A stretch of DNA of 31,893 bases from a bacterium 210917-SL.2.15 (GCA_020555605.1 JAJCJC010000024.1:1-31893); one strand, 5' to 3'; shown: positions 16,178-23,360, counted from the first letter of the stretch. The notes: a model not told the origin generated them from the sequence alone. Program-made: numbers and translations.

Positions 16178-17281
16178 ATGACAAACATGAAGAAATTGAC
16201 GTCCGTTTTGTTGGCTGTCGTTATGGCCATGGGGTTGGCAGTTCCGGCGTGGGCGAGCATGGATTTTTCAGAAGAAGATGACCTTGCGGTGAATCTAATG
16301 GAAGATAATTCTTATGAGGCAGAAGATAAGTTATCTGCAATCGGAGAATCGGGAAGCAAAATTATTGTTGTAGATCGAGAAATAGCTGAAACGATGGGAA
16401 AAGAAATTCTCTCTTATATAGATGAAGAAATGATGGTGTTCTTTGCAAATATGACGAATGCTGAAGTGGAACAATACACAGAGGTGCCACGGTATTTGCG
16501 TGCTGAAGATGAGCCGGGAGATGTTCTTGGAACTGGACTACTCCTGACGAATGGAAAGTATAACTATGTGACATATTATAAGGGAAATGTAGATAGGAAT
16601 GCACTGGCGCAATCTGATATGATAAGTATGGGGGAATATGATAAATTTGCTGAAATAGCTTATAATTTTGCGCGTGAAAAGACGGCGGTTTGTGAAAACA
16701 CAGAGGCACGGACAAGGGTGGGCTTAGAGCAGGCGGATGAGATATTCGCGGTTGATATGCAAAATGTATACAGTAAGTCCGGGGCAGTAGTGGGATATCA
16801 AGGATGGACACTGTATGAAAAAAATCTCGGTACAAAATCGGTTAATGGTGTACCGATGGGAGCTTATTCTGTAACTTGCGTAGCAAGATTTCAGCCACTG
16901 GATCAGTATCGTTGCATTGATCTGAATGTAGAATTGTTTGTGCCAGTTAGTTTTAAACTTCTTGATGCCACAGAGTTACCTAAAAATGGGAATACATCTG
17001 TTTCGTTAAGCAATTCGGGTTTTTCTTGGTCTTATTCTATGGGGCCTTGTACGGCGACATCAACTTGGGATCAACAAACGGCGACTTGGAGGGTTAGACC
17101 TACTAATGCGTCTTATGGAGATTTGTGGATGGTGAAACCAGGGATTGATGCAGTTTCTAATGTTAAGGGTGCATCCCGGGGGCAGGTAACCGCAACTATT
17201 TCTACGCCTACATTTTATGCGCTGGGTATTTTGCAAAAAGATAATACCTTTTCTAAAACCTATAGTTTTGCAATTGGATAA
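16178..17281 (+). CDS. Large secreted protein, cassette 1, unknown function
   Basis: The start at 16178 follows GAGAGG and gives 367 residues with a standard signal peptide (MTNMKKLTSVLLAVVMAMGL, cleaved near PAWA-S at 27-28). The mature protein is acidic at first (SEEDDLAVNLMEDNSYEAED) and beta-rich later. A C-terminal motif TWRVRPTNASYGDLWMVKPG aligns with TWKFTPVSSVKGDSWNEVPG in the protein at 19075, and the MTNAEVEQY segment matches MSEEEIESY there, so the two are distant paralogs. The mature region is visibly richer in A and T than the neighbouring housekeeping genes, unlike its signal peptide region. I do not recognise the family. A 38-residue membrane peptide follows 17 bases later. 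Confidence 0.8.
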   Translation: MTNMKKLTSVLLAVVMAMGLAVPAWASMDFSEEDDLAVNLMEDNSYEAEDKLSAIGESGSKIIVVDREIAETMGKEILSYIDEEMMVFFANMTNAEVEQYTEVPRYLRAEDEPGDVLGTGLLLTNGKYNYVTYYKGNVDRNALAQSDMISMGEYDKFAEIAYNFAREKTAVCENTEARTRVGLEQADEIFAVDMQNVYSKSGAVVGYQGWTLYEKNLGTKSVNGVPMGAYSVTCVARFQPLDQYRCIDLNVELFVPVSFKLLDATELPKNGNTSVSLSNSGFSWSYSMGPCTATSTWDQQTATWRVRPTNASYGDLWMVKPGIDAVSNVKGASRGQVTATISTPTFYALGILQKDNTFSKTYSFAIG

Positions 17282-17298
17282 ATTGTGAGGTACATATT

Positions 17299-17415
17299 AT
17301 GGCAAGTATATATGGAATAGATTTCCTGTTGAAAATTCTAGGTATGGCATCGGTCATACTGGCCGATATTACAATGATCATGCTGATTATTTATTTATGG
17401 AACCATAGAAAGTGA
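17299..17415 (+). CDS. 38-residue single-span membrane peptide
   Basis: ATG 17299 follows TGTGAGG by 8 bases and lies 17 bases after the secreted-protein stop. The peptide starts MASIYGIDFLLKILGMASVI and ends LWNHRK; almost all of it is one hydrophobic helix with a basic tail. It is too short for a conventional gene call but is well placed in the operon. It could be an immunity or partner peptide, a holin-like toxin or an export helper; none of these can be chosen from sequence. Confidence 0.6.
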   Translation: MASIYGIDFLLKILGMASVILADITMIMLIIYLWNHRK

Positions 17416-17502
17416 AAGTTTGCCCAATCATAACAACTGATACCGTAAACATTTTTTCGCTGCCATTCATGGTTTTATACAATTTTTGTGCTGTAAAGCC
17501 GC

Positions 17503-17575
17503 GATGGAATCGCATCATATTTATGCGAACGTCAGTATGTCGGAACTGTTTGAAATTGCAGAAAATATTTATTAA
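17503..17575 (+). pseudogene. Tail fragment of the DUF4367 gene
   Basis: The sequence encodes IYANVSMSELFEIAENIY and stop, matching the last codons of the gene ending at 15478. Nothing else of that gene is present. It marks the left part of the duplication. The 347-base gap between 17416 and 17762 otherwise holds the duplicated terminator and promoter block. Confidence 0.85.
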
Positions 17576-17579
17576 GCAG

Positions 17580-17618
17580 AAAGCAAGCGTGCGGATCAGT
17601 CATCGCACGCTTGCTTTT
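17580..17618 (+). terminator. Duplicated terminator before cassette 2
   Basis: The AGCAAGCGTGCG stem and CGCACGCTTGCT partner repeat the terminator at 15485-15522 and are followed by TTTT. It would end transcription of cassette 1. Confidence 0.85.
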
Positions 17619-17681
17619 TGTACAAAAATGGAAGGTCAAAAATATGCATTATGCTGAAATAAAAAAAGTTTGAAAAAATTT

Positions 17682-17722
17682 GTCCAAAATTTGGATTTTA
17701 TTTGTTGTTACTATATAGAAGG
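17682..17722 (+). promoter_or_regulatory. Shared promoter block P3
   Basis: GTCCAAA (17682-17688), 15 bases, GTTGTTACTATATAGAAGG (17704-17722). It lies 40 bases before the ATG at 17763. Confidence 0.65.
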
Positions 17723-17762
17723 GTAATCATAGCCCTGAACAAAAGAGAAAGGAAGGATTCCC

Positions 17763-18174
17763 ATGTACACAGTACAAAAAAACAGCAGTCTCCAAACTCC
17801 TTGCCATCGCAATGACCATTGCGATGGCGCTGACCATGACGGTCAGCGCATTTGCTTCTGATGTTCGGCCACTATATGATAGTGAAACGAGCATCGTTGG
17901 CAGTGTTAATATGAGTTCACAAACCTATTCTGTAAAAGTTTCAGGCCCGCTTGATGCAACCAAAGTCAAGTTGGATGCGACCCTGTATCAGAAGCAATTG
18001 ATTGGCCGCAAGGAGATCAGTTCCATGAGTGCCAGTGCCAGCGGACGCACGTGCTCCAAGAGCCAGAGCGCGGCCATCGAAAAGGGTAAGACCTACGTGA
18101 TTGAAGTGACTGCGCAGGTGTATGTTGACGGTGCGTGGGATACTATTGAGGAAACGATCACTGCGAAAACCTGA
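17763..18174 (+). CDS. Small exported protein B; same A7 frame problem as protein A
   Basis: The ribosome binding site, ATG and A7 run (17776-17782) are the same as in the paralog at 15665, and again the signal peptide is one frame off. With six A the product is 136 residues with the same signal peptide apart from one segment (AIAMTIAMALTMTV). The mature N-terminal third differs clearly from protein A (SDVRPLYDSETSIVGSV), while DATLYQKQLIGRKEISSMSA is identical and most later differences are conservative or synonymous. This pattern suggests selection on the downstream frame. An internal ATG at 17812 would give a signal peptide without its positive charge. Function is unknown. Confidence 0.6.
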
Positions 18175-18266
18175 CGCCCGTTCCGACGCGCGAAGGGGGT
18201 GATGGCCAAATCGAATGATTGCGCTGTCTGTAAACCATACGAAGACAAAAAAGAAGGTGAAACAGC

Positions 18267-18782
18267 ATGTTCAAAAAACTGGCGTCTATGATGCTGGCTG
18301 CGGCTATGTGTCTGGCGCTGGGGGTGTCCGCTTTCGCGGCGGTTCCCGGCGCAAAAGCGCTGCGGGAGGTTTACGACCTGGGCAACGGCGTGACCGCCGT
18401 GATTGTGGTGGAAAAAGCAGGCCATGCGCTGGCGCCCACTGCTGTGAACGGGAATTCCATGACGTTCTCCGACGTGGCCAGCCCCAGGAAAACGCAGCAT
18501 TACAACTTCCTGGAAGCCTACGGCAATTCCTGCGACCTGCGGGTGTGGAACGACGCTTCCGAAAGCGAGGGAACGCAGATGGAGGTCACGTTCCAAGCCA
18601 CGGTCAACGGCGAGACGGTGAGCTTTTCCCCGGTGCTTGTCGATCCCCAGTGGAGGGCCTATATCCAGCTGAACTCCAATCAGGCGGACAAGGGCATTAA
18701 CGGCGGCGTGGATGTGACCATCGAGGCCGTGGATGCCCCCTCCGTCCCCTATACCTTTGTGGCCAGTCAGGATTGGCTGTGA
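18267..18782 (+). CDS. Secreted protein of 171 residues, cassette 2
   Basis: GAAGGTG lies before ATG 18267. The signal peptide (MFKKLASMMLAAAMCLALGV, cleaved after about SAFA at 24) is clear. The mature 147 residues look like a compact beta domain with two cysteines at most (CDLRVWNDASES, MEVTFQATVNGETVSFSPVL). It is not similar to the two larger secreted proteins nearby. Its GC content matches the housekeeping genes, in contrast to the AT-rich gene that follows. It lies about 90 bases after small exported protein B and probably shares promoter P3. I do not recognise the family. Confidence 0.82.
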   Translation: MFKKLASMMLAAAMCLALGVSAFAAVPGAKALREVYDLGNGVTAVIVVEKAGHALAPTAVNGNSMTFSDVASPRKTQHYNFLEAYGNSCDLRVWNDASESEGTQMEVTFQATVNGETVSFSPVLVDPQWRAYIQLNSNQADKGINGGVDVTIEAVDAPSVPYTFVASQDWL

Positions 18783-18904
18783 GAATCACATACCGTACTA
18801 CATTATTGCAACGTTCTCGGAGCAAATACATAACCGCTGGTTTGTGGGCGACTATCACAAGAATATACAAAACAATATTTTAACATTGGAAAGGGGCGAT
18901 GAGC

Positions 18905-19051
18905 ATGAATGATTTTGACCCGAGGTGTATTGCTGCGGCTATTATCGGTGTAGCAATGATTATCAGTGCACTGCTGATCCGGGATGCCATTCTTGAAATG
19001 GGAAGTGCGATTGGCAGTCAAATTGCCTCTGCCATAGCGACATTTATGTAA
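18905..19051 (+). CDS. 48-residue membrane peptide
   Basis: GGAAAGGGG (18888-18896) sits 8 bases before ATG 18905; another in-frame ATG at 18899 is too close to it. The peptide starts MNDFDPRCIAAAIIGVAMII and ends GSQIASAIATFM, with one membrane helix (about 8-26) and a second amphipathic Ala/Ile-rich helix. It lies 23 bases before the large secreted protein of cassette 2, mirroring the 38-residue peptide beside the cassette 1 protein. Role unknown; a peptide partner or pore-forming peptide is possible. Confidence 0.65.
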   Translation: MNDFDPRCIAAAIIGVAMIISALLIRDAILEMGSAIGSQIASAIATFM

Positions 19052-19074
19052 ATATTAGAGAAAGGAAGTATATT

Positions 19075-20175
19075 GTGAAAAAATTACTGAGTTTGGCTAT
19101 GATTGGTGCTATGTATGCATCTATGGTTATGCCTTGTTATGCATCTGCTAATAACAATACGACGAGCGCAGTGGATGATTATCAAATCGTTACTACAACT
19201 GCAAATGACGACTATAATTCTTCTGACGTTGTGATTTTAACTGAAGAGCAGTTGATTGCAGATGGTGAAAGAATTCAAGATATTCTGAATACTGCCCAAA
19301 TGGTGTATATTCCTACAACAATGAGTGAGGAAGAAATTGAGTCGTATTGCGGGGTTAGCCCAAGGGTTAATACAGTTTTTGGTGATCCGGAAACCAAAGA
19401 TGCAACTGCAATTACCTATGATGACGGAAGCTATCATTTTACACATTTTTTTACAGTTGTTGATGGTTCTTCTGTATTAAGTGAGGCAATGACGCCGGCA
19501 CCTGCTGAAGACGAGGATGAAGTTTTAGCCAATAGAATCGAGTCTGTGCTTCGGGCCAAGGAATCGAAAGGGCCAGTTCCTGTAACTCGTGCAGTGCCGG
19601 GTGGTGCCGTAGATTATGGGCATATGCGTACTGATGTGACAGACAGTGCTGGACGTAATTTTGGTGCACTTGAATACACTGTTTGGTTCTACCAAATGGG
19701 CAAAAACGCCTCCGGAAGAGTTTTCGACAGCGTTTGTGACGCGTATTTTTCTCCCAATTCAAAGGCGCAATGTAAGGCTATGAGCGTGACCTTGGGTAGC
19801 AACCTTTCCGATCACCAGATTTTGGGGGCTACTTCTGATATTGTAAGTACTTCAAAAGATAGGACATATAATCTTTCTTTGTCGGGCTCGTTGACAGGAC
19901 TCACAATCACGGCGTCTACCTCGTGGAGTTATAATGCCAATTCGCAAGATGTCTCTAAGGATTTTTCTAATGCAAAATATAAAACATGGAAATTCACACC
20001 GGTTTCTTCTGTGAAAGGAGATTCTTGGAATGAGGTGCCTGGTATCCGTACAGGTGTTACAGGCAGCAATAAAACAAACCTTACGTCTGTAACCTTAAAT
20101 GCTACTTTTAAGACGATTTACAACACTATTCTGCAGCCGAAAGCAAATAATTCTCATAGTTTTACATGGAGCTGA
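19075..20175 (+). CDS. Large secreted protein, cassette 2, unknown function
   Basis: A GTG start follows GAGAAAGGAAG. The 366-residue precursor has a signal peptide (VKKLLSLAMIGAMYASMVMP-type, cleaved near CYASA at about 22). An acidic, Thr-rich stretch follows, then a region containing MSEEEIESYCGVSPRVNTVF, an Arg/Pro linker (VTRAVPGGAVDYGHMRTD) and a beta-rich C-terminal half with LSLSGSLTGLTITASTSWSY and TWKFTPVSSVKGDSWNEVPG. The last motif and the overall layout match the 16178 protein. Alternating Ser/Thr beta strands recall secreted adhesins or pore-forming proteins, but this is only an impression. The gene is AT-rich relative to its surroundings. A terminator follows. Confidence 0.8.
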   Translation: MKKLLSLAMIGAMYASMVMPCYASANNNTTSAVDDYQIVTTTANDDYNSSDVVILTEEQLIADGERIQDILNTAQMVYIPTTMSEEEIESYCGVSPRVNTVFGDPETKDATAITYDDGSYHFTHFFTVVDGSSVLSEAMTPAPAEDEDEVLANRIESVLRAKESKGPVPVTRAVPGGAVDYGHMRTDVTDSAGRNFGALEYTVWFYQMGKNASGRVFDSVCDAYFSPNSKAQCKAMSVTLGSNLSDHQILGATSDIVSTSKDRTYNLSLSGSLTGLTITASTSWSYNANSQDVSKDFSNAKYKTWKFTPVSSVKGDSWNEVPGIRTGVTGSNKTNLTSVTLNATFKTIYNTILQPKANNSHSFTWS

Positions 20176-20184
20176 TTTTTTCTC

Positions 20185-20220
20185 GGAGTGGCAAGGGGCA
20201 CAACTTTTGCCACTCCATTT
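20185..20220 (+). terminator. Terminator of cassette 2
   Basis: GGAGTGGCAA (20185-20194) pairs with TTGCCACTCC (20207-20216) and is followed by a T-rich tail. The 255 bases from here to 20430 contain no other gene. Confidence 0.85.
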
Positions 20221-20430
20221 CTTTATCATACTTTTACCTATTAATAAGTTGAAAAGAATACCGCTTTTAATATGCAACAGAATTGGGCAATCCGACGAAA
20301 AATGAAAGAGAAACGGAAAAATATCGAAAATACTGCCGCAAGGCGGGGCTTTGTGTGTATTATAGATAAGAGAACCTATGTTTTTGCACCAAAGGGATAG
20401 ACAATGATACAAGAGAGAGGTATCATAAAA

Positions 20431-20553
20431 ATGTCCAATAGGAAAAGCTTAACGTCTGCTTTGCTGGCGGCCGTCATGGCTATGGGACCGGCAGTTCCGG
20501 CGTGGGCAAGTATAGAAGAATATACCTGTAGACTTGACTGCAGAAGGATTTGA
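20431..20553 (+). pseudogene. Truncated third copy of the large secreted protein gene
   Basis: The leader GAGAGAGGTATCATAAAA and a signal peptide (MSNRKSLTSALLAAVMAMGP, AVPAWAS) match the start of the 16178 gene. After 30 codons the similarity ends and the frame stops at TGA 20551-20553 (40 codons). The similarity also covers about 35 bases before the ATG. It is the stump of a further cassette. The mature domain is lost, and a lipoprotein gene begins at the break. Confidence 0.8.
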
Positions 20554-20603
20554 CAGATGTTATTATCGATCATGCCGTTCTTCATAAAAAAGAAATGAAT
20601 CCC

Positions 20604-21095
20604 ATGAAAAAAATGTTTTTCTTGTTCGTCCTGCTGCTGTCTTTTGCGTGCGGCTGCATGGCATCCACAAAGTCCGCAGAGCATCCTGCAGCAGATACGG
20701 TCTCTGCTTTGATCGCGGCGGAGGACGCTGAGGATTGGGACACCTATGTGGAATTATGGTGCCAAAGCGAGCGGGACAGCTATATGCAAATGGTTCAAAA
20801 CCATTATAAGCAGGCGAACCGTGTGGGGATTTTCAATGTGAAAAGCGCAGCGGTGAAAGAATTGACAGCGTTACCGCTGGAAGATGCGTCCCCCTATATC
20901 CTCAACTTTGACGAATATGAGAGCATGTATGACACCGTGGCTGCTTTTTTGGTGGATGTAGACTATCAGGTGTATCAGGAGGATCAGTATCAGACCAACG
21001 GTGTGAACCACCGCCTGGCCTTGCTGGGCATGGAGGACGGGGAGTGGCGCATAGTGGAATGGTCTGTCGCTCCGCCGGCTTTGACAGCATCATAA
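20604..21095 (+). CDS. Secreted lipoprotein-like protein, about 163 residues
   Basis: The frame is open from 20550; ATG 20604 (MKKMFFLFVLLLSF) gives the best signal peptide, with ATG 20595 an option. No strong ribosome binding site is seen. The lipobox region reads LSFACGC, close to but not a perfect lipobox. The mature part looks like a SnoaL/DUF-type alpha+beta domain for secreted proteins (HPAADTVSALIAAEDAEDWD, then YVELWCQSERDSYMQMVQN and a final DGEWRIVEWSV). The latter motif is common in small NTF2-like domains. Function is unknown. It follows the cassette stump and may have been joined to it by deletion. Confidence 0.65.
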   Translation: MKKMFFLFVLLLSFACGCMASTKSAEHPAADTVSALIAAEDAEDWDTYVELWCQSERDSYMQMVQNHYKQANRVGIFNVKSAAVKELTALPLEDASPYILNFDEYESMYDTVAAFLVDVDYQVYQEDQYQTNGVNHRLALLGMEDGEWRIVEWSVAPPALTAS

Positions 21096-21144
21096 AAGCG
21101 CTCCAATCAAAATACTCAACAGTACAGTTTTTGACACGATTCCT

Positions 21145-21411
21145 ATGATGTGCGTGCCGTTGGCGCAGTTCCCGCTGGGACTGTCGTTGTATTCGTTTGC
21201 CGCCGATCATAACGGCCAGCTGTGTGGTTTTTTGTATCGTACGCTGACGGTTTTTTCCATATCCGGGGACGGGCTAAAGGAAATTGCCTGCTGGGATCTG
21301 GATGTGGACAGCCGGTCCTGCCAGATCTTTGCCAGCCAAAACGCCCGCGTTTTTGCTTATAGAAACAAAACAGCGAGGGCATATGCCCTCGCTGTTTCTT
21401 TACCCTTATAG
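21145..21411 (+). pseudogene. Fragment of a larger protein before a terminator
   Basis: An open frame of 88 codons (from ATG 21145) has protein-like content (LYSFAADHNGQLCGFLYRTL, VFSISGDGLKEIACWDLDVD) resembling a beta-propeller or sensor piece, but no ribosome binding site and a stop in frame just upstream (about 21137). Its end runs through the terminator hairpin at 21369-21396. It is most likely a C-terminal remnant. This is all that the 310-base gap after 21095 holds. Confidence 0.35.
21369..21400. terminator. Terminator between convergent genes
   Basis: AACAGCGAGGGCAT (21369-21382) and ATGCCCTCGCTGTT (21383-21396) form a near-complete palindrome followed by TCTTT. It can end transcription from both sides; the HD-domain gene stop is 10 bases away. 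Confidence 0.75.
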
Positions 21412-22065
21412 TACTTTTTGCCCGTTGATGACCAGAGAGAAGTGCAGCTCCAGCTTTTCTGCGGCGCGGCGGCACAGGAGCATACGCTCCATGAAAATTT
21501 CAAAGTAGTCCATCACGGAAGAAATTTCCGTGTCCAAATCCAGTTCCAGCACGATGCGCGTTTTGTCGTCGGTGATCCGGACGCGGGAGGTGTGAACGGC
21601 GTAGTTGACGCGGTCGTGAATGTCGAAGGTGGAGAAATCTCGGTTGCGCACACGGGTGCGGCGCACGTCGGTTTTGTCCGCCAGGATAATGGCCGCCGCC
21701 ACGGCGTTGACGGGAAAGGCGGTGCCCTCGTCGTGGTTGCCGATGGCGGTGATGATGGTGGCGATGTCCTCAGGATCGGCGCCCATATTGTCGAGGATGC
21801 GGAAGGCCATCACCGCGCCGGACTGGGCGTGATCCACGCGGTTGATCACGTTGCCGATGTCGTGCATATAGCCGGCGATTTGAGCCAGCTCCGCCTCCCG
21901 CGGGCTGTAGCCCAGGGTCAGAAGGATCTCCCTGGCCAGTTCGCTCACTTTGGTTACATGAGCGAAGGAATGCTCCGTGTATCCCAGGGCACGCATGGTT
22001 TCGTCGGCCTTTTGGATATAAGTCCGAATCTGACTGCTGTTTTTGATATCTTCAATGGTAATCAT
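21406..22065 (-). CDS. HD-domain phosphohydrolase
   Basis: The start at 22065 follows AAAGGAGCG and gives 219 residues. The HD metal-binding set is visible: His in TEHSFAHVTKV, HD in YMHDIGNVI, His in IGNHDEGTAF and Asp in ILADKTDVRR. HD phosphohydrolases cleave nucleotide or cyclic-nucleotide phosphates; the substrate here is not evident. The C-terminal third (RNRDFSTFDIHDRVNYAV and after) is family-specific and may be regulatory. It lies downstream of mnmA with a possible 23-residue reading frame between. Confidence 0.88.
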   Translation of the reverse strand: MITIEDIKNSSQIRTYIQKADETMRALGYTEHSFAHVTKVSELAREILLTLGYSPREAELAQIAGYMHDIGNVINRVDHAQSGAVMAFRILDNMGADPEDIATIITAIGNHDEGTAFPVNAVAAAIILADKTDVRRTRVRNRDFSTFDIHDRVNYAVHTSRVRITDDKTRIVLELDLDTEISSVMDYFEIFMERMLLCRRAAEKLELHFSLVINGQKVL

Positions 22066-22084
22066 CGATACGCTCCTTTTGTTG

Positions 22085-22156
22085 TTATGCCAGTTTCGGT
22101 CCCAGCCACTGACCCAGCGCGCCGCCCAGGGCCGCCCAAAGGCATTGCATTGCCAT
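22085..22156 (-). CDS. Possible 23-residue peptide after mnmA
   Basis: GGGAGGAAT within the mnmA end precedes ATG at 22156, one base after the mnmA stop. The frame encodes MAMQCLWAALGGALGQWLGP plus KLA and stops at 22085, just before the ribosome binding site of the HD gene. It is hydrophobic with a Gly-rich core. The tight spacing on both sides supports it, but length alone proves nothing. Confidence 0.35.
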   Translation of the reverse strand: MAMQCLWAALGGALGQWLGPKLA

Positions 22157-22157
22157 A

Positions 22158-23219
22158 TCAGTATTCCTCCCGTGCACAAATCCATCCGCCGCCGAGAACA
22201 GTGTCTCCATCGTAGAAAACTGCGCTTTGGCCTGCAGTCAGCGCCCGTTGGGGCGCGTCGAACACCACCTCGGCCCGGCTGCCGGGCAGGGGCGAGACGG
22301 TGGCGGCGGCCTCCGTTTGGGAATAGCGGGTCTTTGCGGTGCAGCGCACCGGCTCTGTCAAATCGTCAAAGGCGATCCAGTTGCACTGTTCGATCACGGT
22401 GCGGTCGGAATAGAGATGCTCCTCGGGGCCGAGAACCACGGTGTTGGTTTTCGCGTCCTTGCGCAGGACATAGAGCGGATATGCGCTGCCGCCCACGCCC
22501 AGCCCTTTGCGCTGGCCAGTGGTGTAGCAGGGCAGGCCGCGGTGGCGGCCCAGCACGCGGCCCGTTTCGTCCACAAAGTCGCCGGGCATCAGGGCAACGC
22601 CCCGGCGGCGCAGGAAGGAGACGTAATCCCCGTCCGGGATAAAGCAGATATCCTGGCTGTCTTTCTTTTGCGCTACGCGCAGGCCCGCCTCGGCGGCCAG
22701 GGCGCGGATGGCGGCCTTGCTGTCCATCTCACCCAAGGGCATCCGCGTGCGCGCGAGCTGGGTCTGGGTCAGGCGGTAGAGGACATAACTCTGGTCTTTT
22801 TGCAGATTTTTCCCCTTTTTTAGAAGATATCGGCCCTGTGCGCCGTCAAATTCCACCCGTGCGTAATGTCCGGTGGCGATATGCGAGCACCCCAGCGCAT
22901 CCGCTGCGGAAAGCATTTGGGCGAATTTCACGCGGCGGTTGCAGACGATGCAGGGGTTGGGCGTCCGCCCGCTGCGGTAGCTTTCGGCAAAGTCTGCCAT
23001 AACCTGCTCGGAAAAGGCGGCGCGGGCATCGTGCACGGAGAAGGAAATGCCGAGATGCTCCGCCACGGCGCGGGCGTCGTCGGCACTGCCGCCGGCACCG
23101 TCGGAGCACAGATCCAGCATCAGCCCCTGCACCTCCCAGCCCTGCCGCTGCAACAGCAGGGCGCACACGCTGGAATCCACGCCGCCGCTCATGCCTACCA
23201 AAATTCGATAATCTTTCAT
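22158..23219 (-). CDS. mnmA: tRNA-specific 2-thiouridylase
   Basis: MnmA puts sulfur on C2 of wobble uridine 34 in tRNA-Lys, Glu and Gln. The 353-residue protein has the PP-loop SGGVDSS (11-17), the first catalytic cysteine Cys93 in NPCIVCN and the second, Cys192, in SQDICF. TPNPC, HIATGHYAR, DQSYVLYRL and the later TTGQRKGLGVGG are family signatures. The start at 23219 fits the MKDYRILVGMSGG opening. It acts on the same base as MnmG in this window. A divergent promoter region and a palindrome lie upstream. Confidence 0.95.
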   Translation of the reverse strand: MKDYRILVGMSGGVDSSVCALLLQRQGWEVQGLMLDLCSDGAGGSADDARAVAEHLGISFSVHDARAAFSEQVMADFAESYRSGRTPNPCIVCNRRVKFAQMLSAADALGCSHIATGHYARVEFDGAQGRYLLKKGKNLQKDQSYVLYRLTQTQLARTRMPLGEMDSKAAIRALAAEAGLRVAQKKDSQDICFIPDGDYVSFLRRRGVALMPGDFVDETGRVLGRHRGLPCYTTGQRKGLGVGGSAYPLYVLRKDAKTNTVVLGPEEHLYSDRTVIEQCNWIAFDDLTEPVRCTAKTRYSQTEAAATVSPLPGSRAEVVFDAPQRALTAGQSAVFYDGDTVLGGGWICAREEY

Positions 23220-23263
23220 GCTCCCGCATCCTTCCCAATGCGCCTCCGGCGCAAAAGTTTCAA

Positions 23264-23281
23264 AAAAGTGCGCGCACTTTT
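23264..23281. repeat. Perfect 18-bp palindrome upstream of mnmA
   Basis: AAAAGTGCGCGCACTTTT is fully self-complementary. It lies between mnmA and the divergent kinase-like gene and could be a regulator site. Confidence 0.6.
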
Positions 23282-23290
23282 CCGCAAAAA

Positions 23291-23323
23291 ATTATAACAT
23301 ACCTCTGCGGTTTATGGTATAAT
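23291..23323. promoter_or_regulatory. Back-to-back -10 boxes for mnmA and the kinase-like gene
   Basis: TATAAT is present on the minus strand (23291-23296) and on the plus strand (23318-23323). No convincing -35 boxes were found for either. Confidence 0.45.
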
Positions 23324-23360
23324 CATTTTGCAGATATCCATGCAATGGAGGGAGCAAGAT

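Larger units (their letters stand above)
17503..18205 (+). repeat. Cassette duplication, copy 2
   Basis: This is the partner of 15404-16104. The first 361 bases are nearly identical; the rest has diverged within the mature coding region and reconverges at CTGACGCCCGTTCCG after the stop. Confidence 0.9.

Noticed and set aside
16362..16835. A 157-codon minus-strand frame inside the 16178 gene
   Set aside because: No ribosome binding site; composition is typical of a reversed AT-rich gene; the plus frame has a signal peptide and a paralog.
18202..18291. A 29-codon frame starting ATGGCCAAATCG between small exported protein B and the next gene
   Set aside because: The ribosome binding site is only 2 bases from the ATG, and the frame overlaps the start of the secreted-protein gene; the matching region of cassette 1 has no such frame.
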